From a virus, in IMG/VR virus record IMGVR_UViG_3300022602_002157, positions 1 through 64,000 of that record: DNA of 64,000 bases; one strand, 5' to 3'. Positions 1-8,799 of this stretch are shown piece by piece; within the stretch, counting starts at the first letter, position 1, and every line of letters starts with the position of its first letter. The position numbers and the translations under genes are program-made. The notes under the pieces were generated by a model, which saw nothing but the letters and a program-made list of their open reading frames with translations, did not search any database and was not told the origin of the DNA.

Positions 1-522
1 GTATCAGCAGTATTTGGTTGGGAGCGTGAATTGCTTGAAGGATCAACTAAAGCAAGTCGTGAATGGCGAGAACAAGTAGATACATGGTGGGCAGAACGTC
101 TTGGTATGCCACATCTTACCCCAAGATGGATTCTACAGTACTGGGGCACAGAAGTTTGTCGCAATGGGTTTCATAATGATATTTGGGTATCTAGCGTAGA
201 GAACAAACTTAGAAACAGCAAGGAAGATATTGTTATTACTGATTGTCGTTTTGTCAATGAGGTGCTTGCTATTAAAAATGCAGGTGGTATCACTATGCGA
301 GTAGAACGAGGTGAACGACCTGTATGGTATGATGCCGCAGTATCATATAACAAAGGTGAACGTGGTAATACTACTTGGGCATTGAGTAAAAAGAAACTTG
401 ATGATCAAAACGTGCATGCCAGTGAGTATAGTAGTGTTGGATTAAACTACGACTATTATGTTGATAACAATGGCACAATCGATGAATTGCATAAACAGTT
501 AGAATCTATAATCAACTTGTAA
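1..522 (+). CDS. 1: Deoxynucleoside monophosphate kinase (T4 gp1-like), 5' partial
   Basis: The reading frame is open from base 1, so the N-terminus and P-loop lie outside the window. The visible part has the family's substrate-binding region (ILQYWGTEVCR) and the strand-turn motif ITDCRFVNE followed by an AGG turn, as in phage dNMP kinases. Such enzymes phosphorylate dNMPs, including modified phage nucleotides, in the cytoplasm. The 3' end overlaps the convergent HNH gene by 24 bases. Family assignment is from motif memory; a more distant P-loop kinase is possible. Confidence 0.7.
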   Translation, partial: VSAVFGWERELLEGSTKASREWREQVDTWWAERLGMPHLTPRWILQYWGTEVCRNGFHNDIWVSSVENKLRNSKEDIVITDCRFVNEVLAIKNAGGITMRVERGERPVWYDAAVSYNKGERGNTTWALSKKKLDDQNVHASEYSSVGLNYDYYVDNNGTIDELHKQLESIINL

Positions 523-861
523 GTCCCCACGCTTCCAATTAACTTCTTTCTTTTTAACTACTTCAATACAGTTAAGACAAACACTACGTAAGTTCGTAAA
601 GTTAACATTGTTCAAATCACCGTCAATATGAAACACGGTAATTTGAGTGGGGTATAACGCTTTGAAACCACATAAGTCACATGTGGTTTTCTTTTTGTAT
701 CCAGATTTTTCCCAATTGCTGATTCTGGATTTCTTTTTATTTTTTCCTTTTGATTGACCGCATGGGTCACATATACTCCTATAGTGAGTAACACCGTCAC
801 GTTTATAATTGACAGCGCAATAGTTCTTATTGCAAGTTTTACATATAGGTCTATTGATCAT
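499..861 (-). CDS. HNH-type zinc-finger protein, possible homing endonuclease
   Basis: A 120-aa basic protein with four CxxC-type pairs (CKTC, CDPC, CDLCGF, CLNC) and the core HIDGDLNNVNFTNL, which matches the His-Asn-Asn pattern of phage HNH domains. These are usually free-standing nicking or homing endonucleases inserted between phage genes. It is the only minus-strand gene in the first 25 kb and overlaps the end of the dNMP kinase gene, which fits insertion of a mobile gene. An exact TATAAATA sits 4 bases before its ATG. Confidence 0.65.
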   Translation of the reverse strand: MINRPICKTCNKNYCAVNYKRDGVTHYRSICDPCGQSKGKNKKKSRISNWEKSGYKKKTTCDLCGFKALYPTQITVFHIDGDLNNVNFTNLRSVCLNCIEVVKKKEVNWKRGDLQVDYRF

Positions 862-865
862 ATTG

Positions 866-873
866 TATTTATA
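866..873 (-). promoter_or_regulatory. T4-type late promoter candidate TATAAATA
   Basis: Exact T4 late-promoter octamer on the minus strand, ending 4 bases before the HNH start codon, so the mRNA would begin at or next to the ATG. Confidence 0.45.
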
Positions 874-914
874 ACCTTCGAAGGTTCGCTAACAGACGGT
901 TTTTTTGAATTTAT

Positions 915-922
915 ACTAAATA
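915..922 (+). promoter_or_regulatory. Late promoter-like ACTAAATA before tail sheath
   Basis: ACTAAATA variant of the octamer seen upstream of several structural genes. It leaves a leader of about 50 bases containing the AAAGGA ribosome site of the sheath gene. Confidence 0.4.
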
Positions 923-974
923 ATAATACAACTCAGGTGGTAAACCTCATAATTTTACAAAAGGAAATTTTATT

Positions 975-3900
975 ATGGCACTAGTATCCCCAGGCGTAGA
1001 AGTAGATATCATTGATCAAAGTCAATATCTACCAGGCGCAACAAACTCAACCCCTTTCGTGCTTATCGCTACAGCGGCGAATAAAGCAGATCCAACTGGT
1101 ACTGGTGTCGCACCAGGTACTACAGCCGCTAATGCTGGACAACTTTACTTGATTACAAGTCAACGTGATCTTGTTCAAACATACGGTACTCCATTCTTCT
1201 ATACAACATCAAATGGTGTTCCTATCCAAGGATATGAATTAAACGAATATGGTCTATTGACTGCATATTCAGCACTTGGTGTAACAAACAGTTGCTATGT
1301 ATTAAGAGCAGACATTGACTTAGCAAGTTTAGTAGGTCAAACAGGTCGCCCAACTGGTAACCCTGTTGATGGAGCATATTGGTTAAATACAACTACAACA
1401 ACTTGGGGTATTAATGCATTCAATGCGGCAACAGGTTCTTTTGAAGCAATTAGTCCTATCGTTATTGATAATGCTTCACAACTATCAGGTGGTGTTCCGT
1501 TAAACAGCATTGGTTCAATTGGTCAATATGCTGTTAACTCAATTCCAAATTACGAAGATCCTAATCAATCAAGCGCACAAACATATTTCTATAAAGCACC
1601 AAATAATACTTGGGTAGCAGTAGGATCACAAGCATGGTTGAACGCATGGCCAACAATTCAAGGTACAAACTCAGGCCCAACCTTAACAGCAGGTAATACA
1701 TTAACACTTAATATTAGTGGTGGTGGTTCAGTAACGGTTACCGTAGAGGCTTCACCAAATAACGTAGTTTCTGTATTAGCAAGCCAAATCAATGCATTAG
1801 GTTTAGGTTATTTGACAGCAAATGTTGTTGGTGGTAAATTAAACATTTATTCATCACAAATTGGTGGAAGCACTAGCGTAAATCCTAAGTACTTGACAAT
1901 TTCAGGTTCAGGAACTATCCTAAATGATTTAGGTATTGATCCAGGCAATTACTATCAACCACAATTCATTTATGGAACATCTGCTCAACAGCCATTATGG
2001 CAAGCAAGTCAGCAATTCCCTGCTCCATCAGGTTCAGTATGGATTAAGGTAGGTTCTGCTGGTAGTGGTTTCAATCCATCAATTAGTGAATGGAGTTCAG
2101 CAACACTAAGTTGGACATCAAAAACAGCCAACTTAGCAACAAGTGACTGGGCTGTTAATGCATCATTGGATTCAACAGGTGGTTCATTAATTCCAGCAGG
2201 CACTGTTTATTCACAATATAACTTCAATATTGCACCAGCAGCCACTTACCCAGCACTTCAAGGTCCAATCTATTATTGGGAACGTGTTGCAACTGGTCCA
2301 ACTATTGCAACAGGTACTGTAACAGACTTTAACTGGACAAGTGGTACTACATATCTTTATGTACAAGCAAGTATCCCTGGTACAAGTTCATTGAGTTCAT
2401 ACTATACTGTTAATATTCCAAGTACATGTACTGCAACTCAATTTGTAACAGCATGGTCAGCGGCAGGCATTCCTTTCACAAGTGCAAGCGTTGCAACTTC
2501 AGGTGCTATCGTTCTTGAGCATACAGAAGGTGGTGCAATTGTATTGAATGACGTTAACTTGTCAACAGGCGTAAGCAGTGGTGTGTTAGCGGCAGCAGGT
2601 TTCGTAGCAGGAACTACTCCTTTCGTTAAGACAGGTCCGTTCGTAACAACTAACTTGAGTCAATACAATACAGGTATTGCTTTCACACCAACTCAGTTAT
2701 CAACTTCAGGTGTTGGTACTGGATTACAAATCAATGTAATTAACAACAACACAATTTATAATGTTTCACCATCAACTTTTGCATCAGCAGGTTCAGGCTA
2801 TGCAGTAGGTGACACAGTAACATTCAGTGGTGCTGTATTAGGTGGCAATCACCCAGCAAATGACTTAGTTGTTAAAGTAGTATCAGTAAGTGGCGGTGGC
2901 GGTGTAACAGGATTAACATATGTTTCTGGTACAGGCGCTCAAACTTACAATCTACAAATTTCAAACTGGGTAGAGTTTAGCATGACACCAAGTTTTGGTG
3001 CTCCAGTAGCGGCTCCAGCAGATGCTACAAATTGGTTCTTCTCAGTAGTTGACCAAGTTGATATCATGGTTAATACAACAACAGGTTGGAAGGGTTATGG
3101 TAATAGTAACTATGACTTGAATGGTTTCCCAACAACTGGTTCAAATATGACTGATCCAAATGGTCCTATCTGTTCTGCACTTCCACCAACAACACAAAGT
3201 GATGGCGTAACTGCTCTTGCTTATGGTGATCTTTGGGTTAACACATTAGACCTAGTAAATTATCCATTAATCAGTCGTTGGCAATCAGTCAACAGTGTTG
3301 ATCAATGGGTATTAATCGATAATACAGACCATGTAAATTCACACGGTATTGTGTTTGCTGATGCACGTTGGGCAACTAACGGTGATACAAGTCCAGTTGA
3401 TGATCCGATCCCAACAATTGCAAGTTTGTTAATGAGCAACTACTTAGACTTAGATGCTCCAGATGCTAACTTATATCCAGTAGGAACATTGTTGTTCAAC
3501 ACAAGACGTTCAGGTTATAACGTTAAACAGTATCGTTCAAACTATTTCAATAGTGACAGATTCCCTGATCAAGACTTGCCAACATATCATGATACATGGT
3601 TATCAGTATCAGGTGCTGATGCAGGAACAGGCGTACCTTACATGGGTGCAGCCGCACAACGTAACATGGTTGTTACTGCTATGAGAGCAACAATTTCAAC
3701 TAACCAAGCGATCAGAGATGAAGATAACTTCTTCAACTTAATGGCAGCACCAAACTATTGCGAATTGCAACCAGATATGGTAACATTGAATGATGATCGC
3801 GGTGACACAGCATTCATCGTTGGTGATACTCCAATGACATTACCTGCTAATGGTACAGCAATTGCGGCATGGGCAAACAATGCGGCAGGTGCTACATCAA

Positions 3901-4598
3901 CAAGCGTAAAAGGTTGCGTAACACGTAACACATATTTGGGTCTATTCTATCCAAGTGGTATTACTGACGACTTGCAAGGTAACTTAGTAGCAGTTCCCCC
4001 ATCATACATGATGTTGAGAACATTCTTAAGAAATGACCAAATTGCTTATCCTTGGTTAGCGGCAGCAGGTACACGCCGTGGTATCATTGATAACGCAACT
4101 AACATTGGTTATATTGATGCTGTAACAGGTAACTTTGTAACAAGCAAGACAAGTCAAGGTATCAGAGATGTATTGTATACACACAACATCAACCCACTAG
4201 TATTCTTTACTGGTAATGGATTGTTAAGTTTCGGTAACATCTCAAGTTATGCATCACAATCTGCATTAGATAGAATTAACGTTGCAAGACTTATCTGCTA
4301 TCTAAGATACAACTTGGCAGTTGCCGCAAGACCGTTCATCTTTGAACCTAATGATGCATTGACAAGAAGTCAGATTTCAGGCGTTGTTCAAACATTGCTT
4401 GTTGACTTAGTAGCGAAACGTGGTATCTATGACTACTTGGTAGTCTGCGATAACAGTAACAATACTCCTGCAACAATTGATGCTAACGAACTTTGGGTAG
4501 ACGTTGCAATCGAACCTGTGAAGGCAGTCGAGTTCATCTATATCCCAGTACGTATCTTGGCAACAGGTACATTAGGTGGCCAAGGTGGCAGTAAGTAA
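975..4598 (+). CDS. 18: Contractile tail sheath protein (gp18-like), enlarged
   Basis: Forms the contractile sheath around the tail tube. The N-terminus (SPGVEVDIIDQSQYLPG, then TPFVLIATAANK) and roughly residues 890-1207, which include NMVVTAMRATISTNQAIRD and a C-terminus ending in repeated Gly, are typical of phage sheath proteins. At 1207 aa it is nearly twice T4 gp18 (659 aa). The extra length is a Thr/Ser/Asn-rich middle, including a module near residues 603-660 (SAGSGYAVGDTVTFSG) of a type common in phage fibres. ATG chosen for the AAAGGA site 10 bases upstream. Followed by gp19, as in T4. Confidence 0.93.
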   Translation: MALVSPGVEVDIIDQSQYLPGATNSTPFVLIATAANKADPTGTGVAPGTTAANAGQLYLITSQRDLVQTYGTPFFYTTSNGVPIQGYELNEYGLLTAYSALGVTNSCYVLRADIDLASLVGQTGRPTGNPVDGAYWLNTTTTTWGINAFNAATGSFEAISPIVIDNASQLSGGVPLNSIGSIGQYAVNSIPNYEDPNQSSAQTYFYKAPNNTWVAVGSQAWLNAWPTIQGTNSGPTLTAGNTLTLNISGGGSVTVTVEASPNNVVSVLASQINALGLGYLTANVVGGKLNIYSSQIGGSTSVNPKYLTISGSGTILNDLGIDPGNYYQPQFIYGTSAQQPLWQASQQFPAPSGSVWIKVGSAGSGFNPSISEWSSATLSWTSKTANLATSDWAVNASLDSTGGSLIPAGTVYSQYNFNIAPAATYPALQGPIYYWERVATGPTIATGTVTDFNWTSGTTYLYVQASIPGTSSLSSYYTVNIPSTCTATQFVTAWSAAGIPFTSASVATSGAIVLEHTEGGAIVLNDVNLSTGVSSGVLAAAGFVAGTTPFVKTGPFVTTNLSQYNTGIAFTPTQLSTSGVGTGLQINVINNNTIYNVSPSTFASAGSGYAVGDTVTFSGAVLGGNHPANDLVVKVVSVSGGGGVTGLTYVSGTGAQTYNLQISNWVEFSMTPSFGAPVAAPADATNWFFSVVDQVDIMVNTTTGWKGYGNSNYDLNGFPTTGSNMTDPNGPICSALPPTTQSDGVTALAYGDLWVNTLDLVNYPLISRWQSVNSVDQWVLIDNTDHVNSHGIVFADARWATNGDTSPVDDPIPTIASLLMSNYLDLDAPDANLYPVGTLLFNTRRSGYNVKQYRSNYFNSDRFPDQDLPTYHDTWLSVSGADAGTGVPYMGAAAQRNMVVTAMRATISTNQAIRDEDNFFNLMAAPNYCELQPDMVTLNDDRGDTAFIVGDTPMTLPANGTAIAAWANNAAGATSTSVKGCVTRNTYLGLFYPSGITDDLQGNLVAVPPSYMMLRTFLRNDQIAYPWLAAAGTRRGIIDNATNIGYIDAVTGNFVTSKTSQGIRDVLYTHNINPLVFFTGNGLLSFGNISSYASQSALDRINVARLICYLRYNLAVAARPFIFEPNDALTRSQISGVVQTLLVDLVAKRGIYDYLVVCDNSNNTPATIDANELWVDVAIEPVKAVEFIYIPVRILATGTLGGQGGSK

Positions 4599-4602
4599 TA
4601 AT

Positions 4603-4628
4603 AATGATGCCCCGCAAGGGGCATCATT
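4603..4628 (+). terminator. Perfect 11-bp GNRA hairpin between sheath and tube genes
   Basis: AATGATGCCCC and its exact complement flank a GCAA tetraloop. No U-run follows, so it may be an mRNA stabiliser or attenuator rather than a full intrinsic terminator. A late-promoter octamer begins 5 bases after it, so tube mRNA can start afresh. Confidence 0.6.
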
Positions 4629-4632
4629 AAGT

Positions 4633-4640
4633 GATAAATA
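4633..4640 (+). promoter_or_regulatory. Late promoter-like GATAAATA before tail tube
   Basis: Octamer 19 bases before the tube ATG, immediately downstream of the sheath-tube hairpin and upstream of an AGGAG ribosome site. Confidence 0.55.
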
Positions 4641-4659
4641 CATATATAGGAGATAAAAA

Positions 4660-5292
4660 ATGGCAACAGCCTCACAATCATTGTTCAACATGACAGTCGC
4701 AGGAGATACATCAGGCGGCAACCAAGGTCTGTTGATGCCTAAACTACAATTTAGATTCAGAGTTGACTTTCTAAATTTTGGTGCAAGCGCAACACAGGGT
4801 CTAAGTTTGACTAAACAAGTTATCGATTGCGCAAGACCGCAAGTACAATTTGACGATATTACATTAAACGTATATAACTCAACAATGTATCTAGCAGGTA
4901 AACCAAAATGGCAAACTCTTGCAATCAACATTCGTGATGATGCATCTGGTTCAGTTTCACTTGCAGTTGGTTCACAAATTCAGAAGCAATTCGACTTTGT
5001 TGAGCAGGCTTCAGCGGCTACTGGTCAAGACTACAAATTCCAAACTAACATTCAAATTCTTGATGGTGGTAACGGCACTGCTGTTCCTGCTGTGTTAGAA
5101 ACTTGGGAATTGTATGGATGTTATATCCAACAGGTTAACTATCAAACATTGAACTACGGTACAAGTGATGCGGTAACAATCGCATTAACATTACGTTATG
5201 ATAACGCAATTCAAGCACCGCTTGGTTCTGGTGTTGGTACACCTGGTCTACAAAATCAGACAGGTTCATCAGTAACTGGTATCGGTCAGTAA
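4660..5292 (+). CDS. 19: Tail tube protein (gp19-like)
   Basis: Major protein of the inner tail tube. The 210-aa protein has the family pattern: an N-terminal RFRVDFLNFG strand, a middle TLAINIRDD strand, and a C-terminal WELYGCYIQQVNY followed by ALTLRYDNA. It directly follows the sheath gene as in T4. It is somewhat longer than T4 gp19 (163 aa), mainly through a Gly/Thr/Gln-rich tail. Its own octamer promoter and AGGAG site suggest high late expression independent of the sheath. Confidence 0.9.
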   Translation: MATASQSLFNMTVAGDTSGGNQGLLMPKLQFRFRVDFLNFGASATQGLSLTKQVIDCARPQVQFDDITLNVYNSTMYLAGKPKWQTLAINIRDDASGSVSLAVGSQIQKQFDFVEQASAATGQDYKFQTNIQILDGGNGTAVPAVLETWELYGCYIQQVNYQTLNYGTSDAVTIALTLRYDNAIQAPLGSGVGTPGLQNQTGSSVTGIGQ

Positions 5293-5304
5293 TACTGAGT
5301 AAAA

Positions 5305-6657
5305 ATGTCAGGGTTTAATCAGAACCTTTTAGTAAACGCCGCAGTAGGCGCACTTGAATCTTTGGTCGGAGGGTCTGTACTTAATGGTACAGGCTACTCT
5401 GGTCCAAGAACTCAAACTGGTTCTTACTTCGGTGAATACCTACGTGATTATACCCACGCAAGCAAAATCTTTAGGACTAATTCTTATCAGAATACTCCTA
5501 AATTCAAGTATCTATTTCACACATATTTTAAAATTAATACCGAGGCAATGCAATTTTTTAATGGCGGCCGCAGTGGTACAAATGTACTTCCCACAAGTAG
5601 TTATGGACTATTAGTTAAAGATATTAAACTACCAAGTTTTAATATTACTACACATCAACTTAATCAATACAATAGAAAAAGAATCGTACAAACAAAAATT
5701 AAGTACGAACCAGTTGAAGTAAGTTTCCATGATGACAATGGTGATACTATTAATGGTATGTGGCAAGCATATTATCAATATTACTATCAAGACAGTTTAA
5801 ATGTGAATGCACAATTCAATGGTGCAAGAGGTGGTAACGGTGGTGCAATTAATTACAATCAAAGAAACATTTATGATAATAATATAGGTGGAGATAATGG
5901 TTGGGGTTATGATGGTACTTATCCAAATGGCACACAAAAAAAGATTCCGTTTTTTGATAGTATTACTGTATTTGGATTCAACCAACACAATTTTACTGCC
6001 TATACATTTATTAACCCATTAATTACTAATTTTTCACATGATAATTATAGTTATAATGAAACTAATGGTATCATGCAAAATAGAATGACCTTTGACTACG
6101 AAACTGTAACATATGATTACGGTCATTTAGATGGTCAAGATCCAAGCAATATTATTCCTGGTGGTTTTGGTCAAACTGCAAATTACGATACAACTCCAAG
6201 TCCTATTATGGCAGCAGGTGCAAACAAATATGCACTTGGACAAGGTGGTTTAGTACCTTCACTAGGTGGCGCATTAACACAACAACCTGCAGGAAGCACA
6301 TTAGCAGCCGCACAAACTGCAGGTGTTTCGTATGCATCTTTATATTCTCCACCTAATCCAGACCCTTCAGCCGCACTAAATGCAGGTGCAGTTGCCGCTA
6401 CAGCAGGTGTAACATCTGCATCTAGTACTAGAAACGTATCATTTAATATTCCGGCATTGGGGTCTACTGGTAGTACTTATGGTACAGGTACTGCAAACTA
6501 TCCAGTTATCAATGGCGCTACAGCACCAACTCCAATCACTAATGAACCCCTTGCAGGACAACAAAATAACAGCGCAGATTTAACACCTAGTTCTGTTGGT
6601 CAAAATCAAGCAGACTTTTTAGATCCAACGAGTGACGCTGAGTTCTTAGGACCATAA
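5305..6657 (+). CDS. Tail tube-related structural protein (baseplate-tube junction candidate)
   Basis: A 450-aa protein. Residues 60-280 contain LVKDIKLPSFNI, LNQYNRKRIVQTKIKYEPV and VSFHDDNGDTINGMWQAYY, a pattern of tube-like proteins in T4-like phages. The last 150 residues are Ala/Gly/Thr-rich low complexity. By position after gp19 and by the tube-like core it could be a gp48/gp54-type tube initiator or another tube-associated protein. The family is clear to me only as virion structural; the T4 equivalent is uncertain. Confidence 0.6.
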   Translation: MSGFNQNLLVNAAVGALESLVGGSVLNGTGYSGPRTQTGSYFGEYLRDYTHASKIFRTNSYQNTPKFKYLFHTYFKINTEAMQFFNGGRSGTNVLPTSSYGLLVKDIKLPSFNITTHQLNQYNRKRIVQTKIKYEPVEVSFHDDNGDTINGMWQAYYQYYYQDSLNVNAQFNGARGGNGGAINYNQRNIYDNNIGGDNGWGYDGTYPNGTQKKIPFFDSITVFGFNQHNFTAYTFINPLITNFSHDNYSYNETNGIMQNRMTFDYETVTYDYGHLDGQDPSNIIPGGFGQTANYDTTPSPIMAAGANKYALGQGGLVPSLGGALTQQPAGSTLAAAQTAGVSYASLYSPPNPDPSAALNAGAVAATAGVTSASSTRNVSFNIPALGSTGSTYGTGTANYPVINGATAPTPITNEPLAGQQNNSADLTPSSVGQNQADFLDPTSDAEFLGP

Positions 6658-6666
6658 TATTATTTG

Positions 6667-6674
6667 ACTAAATA
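6667..6674 (+). promoter_or_regulatory. Late promoter-like ACTAAATA, leaderless spacing
   Basis: The octamer ends 5 bases before the ATG at 6680, so by T4 geometry transcription would start at the A of that ATG. Confidence 0.35.
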
Positions 6675-6679
6675 ATGTT

Positions 6680-7054
6680 ATGCAACAAGCCTTTTCATCA
6701 ATAACAACCGATAGAGATAGTATATCACAGACTGTAAGAATCTATGATAACTTCTATAGCACCACATTAAATGTTAACGGTGCAGAATATGATTTAGTAT
6801 TTTCTTATTTCAAGGGTACTAGTCAGAACAATACTATTGCGGCAAATTTTACAGCACTTCTTTTTAGTATTTCACAACAAACTAAAATTCCAGTACAGCA
6901 ATTGCTTGAAGCATTGCAAGGCACTAATAATACATTACAAGCAAATAACTTATTGTGTTACTACTTAAACACATTCAGAGCCAAAGCAGCCATGTACGGT
7001 ACTGGTAATATTCCTCAACCCAATCAAGCAGTTCAAAGAAACGTAGTGTTATGA
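6680..7054 (+). CDS. Unrecognised protein between tail and head-completion genes
   Basis: A 124-aa protein, not recognised. It is rich in Asn, Gln and Thr with an amphipathic helical middle (FTALLFSISQQTKIPVQQLL) and ends NQAVQRNVVL. It lies between the tube-like gene and the gp4-like nuclease, 1 base upstream of the latter, so it is likely a small virion or assembly protein. No ribosome site is visible before the ATG, which fits the leaderless promoter spacing. Confidence 0.55.
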   Translation: MQQAFSSITTDRDSISQTVRIYDNFYSTTLNVNGAEYDLVFSYFKGTSQNNTIAANFTALLFSISQQTKIPVQQLLEALQGTNNTLQANNLLCYYLNTFRAKAAMYGTGNIPQPNQAVQRNVVL

Positions 7055-7055
7055 T

Positions 7056-7490
7056 ATGGCTAAATGGGCACAAGGAACTTTTACTCCAACTCAACCTCAA
7101 AAGTATATAGGCAAGCATAAGCCTAGATATCGTTCAGGTTGGGAACTTACGTTCATGACCTTTTGCGACACACACAAGAACGTATTGTATTGGGCTAGTG
7201 AAGCAATGACAATACCTTATATTCATCCTTTTACAGGAAAACGTACTAACTATATCCCAGATTTTTTTGTAGTGTATGAAAACAAATACGGTAAAAAGAT
7301 AGCAGAAGTTGTAGAAATAAAACCAAAAAAACAAAGTTTAATTGAAAGCAAAGTAGCAAATGCTAAAGATAGAATGGTAGTTGCTATCAATCATGCCAAA
7401 TGGAAAGCCGCAATGGCATATTGTCAAAGTCAGGGATTTACTTTTAGAGTTATCACTGAGAACGATTTGTTCAGGAACGGAAAGGCATAA
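7056..7490 (+). CDS. 4: Head completion protein (gp4/gp50-like nuclease fold)
   Basis: A 144-aa protein with YRSGWELTFMTFCD, YWASEAMTIPYIHPFTGK and YIPDFFVVYENKYG, then EVVEIKPKK. This matches T4 gp4 head-completion proteins, which have a PD-(D/E)xK/TnsA-like nuclease fold: the D of PDFF and the E-x-K of EIKPK are the probable active residues. In T4 the protein is needed to finish DNA-filled heads before tail joining. It lies in a structural operon and has the family's usual length. Confidence 0.8.
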   Translation: MAKWAQGTFTPTQPQKYIGKHKPRYRSGWELTFMTFCDTHKNVLYWASEAMTIPYIHPFTGKRTNYIPDFFVVYENKYGKKIAEVVEIKPKKQSLIESKVANAKDRMVVAINHAKWKAAMAYCQSQGFTFRVITENDLFRNGKA

Positions 7491-7491
7491 A

Positions 7492-7653
7492 ATGTTTAGT
7501 ACGTACATAGAAAAGAACAAAGACTTATTTCCAAAAGTGTTTGTACTGCATGATACTGGTATGAATACAAGACAGATATCATTAAAATTGGGAATTTCAT
7601 GGGATAGGGTAAATTACATTTTAACAAATAAAGATAGACTAAATACTCTATGA
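7492..7653 (+). CDS. Small helix-turn-helix-like protein
   Basis: A 53-aa ORF starting one base after the gp4 stop. The stretch MNTRQISLKLGISWDRVNYI looks like a helix-turn-helix (R-Q-I-S-x-x-L-G-I-S), so DNA binding is plausible. It overlaps the next gene by 4 bases (ATGA). Too short for firm assignment; the tight coupling between gp4 and terminase supports it being real. Confidence 0.5.
   Translation: MFSTYIEKNKDLFPKVFVLHDTGMNTRQISLKLGISWDRVNYILTNKDRLNTL
7638..7645 (+). promoter_or_regulatory. Late promoter-like ACTAAATA inside preceding gene end
   Basis: The octamer ends 4 bases before the terminase ATG at 7650. It lies inside codons of the small HTH gene, so chance occurrence is possible. 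Confidence 0.3.
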
Positions 7654-8132
7654 CACGTAAACTTGAAGAATTATTTGACATGACTGAAAGTGAGAAAAAT
7701 GAACTCACTATGCCCATTCCTGAAATTGCACAGGAAGTTACTACAGAAGCACTTAGTAATTTAGAAAAGATTGAAACAGCATTACCGCAAGTCAGAGGAC
7801 TAGAAGCCGCTGATACTGAAATGGATGAGTTGGCAAACCTAGCAACAAGTAGTTATAAAGACTTGATGGATTTGGGAATGCAAGTAGACAGTAGATTTAG
7901 TAGTGAAATCTTTGGTGTTGCTAGTAATTTATTAGGTCATGCAATTACAGCAAAAACTGCTAAACTAAATAAAAAGTTAAAGATGATTGACTTACAGTTG
8001 AAGAAAGCGGCGTTGGATCAACGTCAGGCTGCTAAGTCAGAAGAGATCGAAAACACCCCATTAGGTGAGGGTAAGTCATTAGATCGCAACGAATTGCTCA
8101 GAGTTCTCAGCGCAAAAACTGAGACTAAATGA
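7650..8132 (+). CDS. 16: Probable small terminase subunit (gp16-like)
   Basis: A 160-aa, helix-rich protein. An acidic N-terminal tail precedes a central helical pair (YKDLMDLGMQVDSRF, then EIFGVASNLLGHAITAKTAK) and a long charged helix (LNKKLKMIDLQLKKAALDQ). This layout, with a central coiled coil and length near T4 gp16 (164 aa), fits T4-type small terminases that form the DNA-recognition ring of the packaging motor. The large terminase is not in the window. Assignment rests on layout and context rather than a catalytic motif. Confidence 0.55.
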   Translation: MTRKLEELFDMTESEKNELTMPIPEIAQEVTTEALSNLEKIETALPQVRGLEAADTEMDELANLATSSYKDLMDLGMQVDSRFSSEIFGVASNLLGHAITAKTAKLNKKLKMIDLQLKKAALDQRQAAKSEEIENTPLGEGKSLDRNELLRVLSAKTETK

Positions 8133-8138
8133 TAAATA
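8131..8138 (+). promoter_or_regulatory. Late promoter-like GATAAATA
   Basis: Octamer 20 bases before the ATG at 8159, overlapping the terminase stop codon. Confidence 0.5.
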
Positions 8139-8158
8139 TAGTATACGGGAAATAAATT

Positions 8159-8779
8159 ATGAAGAGCCTCAAACAATACATTGTCGAAAGTGTACATACA
8201 TATGATTACACTATTAAAATTGCCGGTGAGATTGATAAGAACTGGTTAGATATGTTCAAGTATAACTTGAATAAGTTTGACCCTGTTGAAATCTCTGCAC
8301 CAACAAGCACGCCAATTCAAAAAGACCCATATGGGTTCCCTGATATTCATAATGAACCTGTTACTATCATTAAAGCAAAATTCCGTTATCCTGCAACAGA
8401 ACCAATGATTCAACAAATTGCACAATTGCTAGGATACAATGTCAATATGGTTCGCATGGTAAATAGCAAGTACGATGACAGCATCAATAGCGAATCAGAA
8501 CAATACGCCAATCAAATGAAAAACAGCCCTGTGTTAACTCACGAAGAGGAAACAGAAGCAGGTGCTAAGGCAGCAAGTAAAGCATATGCTGGTTCATACT
8601 TAGACAGTATCAAGGATCAAGCAAAAGGATCAAAAATTGATTATCAATATGATGGAAAGAAAACTCCAGATGCATTTGATCCATTCAAGCCATACTTAGA
8701 TGATAAGAAGTTAGGTGACATGAGTCCTATGACTAAAATTAAAATGCCACCTAAACCAAAGACTGGTGCAATGGTTTAA
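8159..8779 (+). CDS. Internal-head-type protein with capsid-targeting-like N-terminus
   Basis: A 206-aa unrecognised protein. Its first residues, MKSLKQYIVES, match the style of T4 capsid-targeting sequences (MKTYQEFIAE in internal proteins), which gp21-type prohead protease removes after Glu. The rest contains an alpha/beta segment (TIIKAKFRYPATEPMIQQIA) and a charged, Pro/Lys-rich tail. It has its own octamer promoter and is followed by a second protein of similar character. I infer it is a prohead-core or internal virion protein. Confidence 0.6.
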   Translation: MKSLKQYIVESVHTYDYTIKIAGEIDKNWLDMFKYNLNKFDPVEISAPTSTPIQKDPYGFPDIHNEPVTIIKAKFRYPATEPMIQQIAQLLGYNVNMVRMVNSKYDDSINSESEQYANQMKNSPVLTHEEETEAGAKAASKAYAGSYLDSIKDQAKGSKIDYQYDGKKTPDAFDPFKPYLDDKKLGDMSPMTKIKMPPKPKTGAMV

Positions 8780-8799
8780 TTAATTAAGGACGACACATT

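Noticed and set aside
754-984. 76-codon plus-strand frame upstream of the sheath gene
   Set aside because: It runs antisense through the HNH gene and across the sheath leader, has no ribosome site, and overlaps the sheath start.
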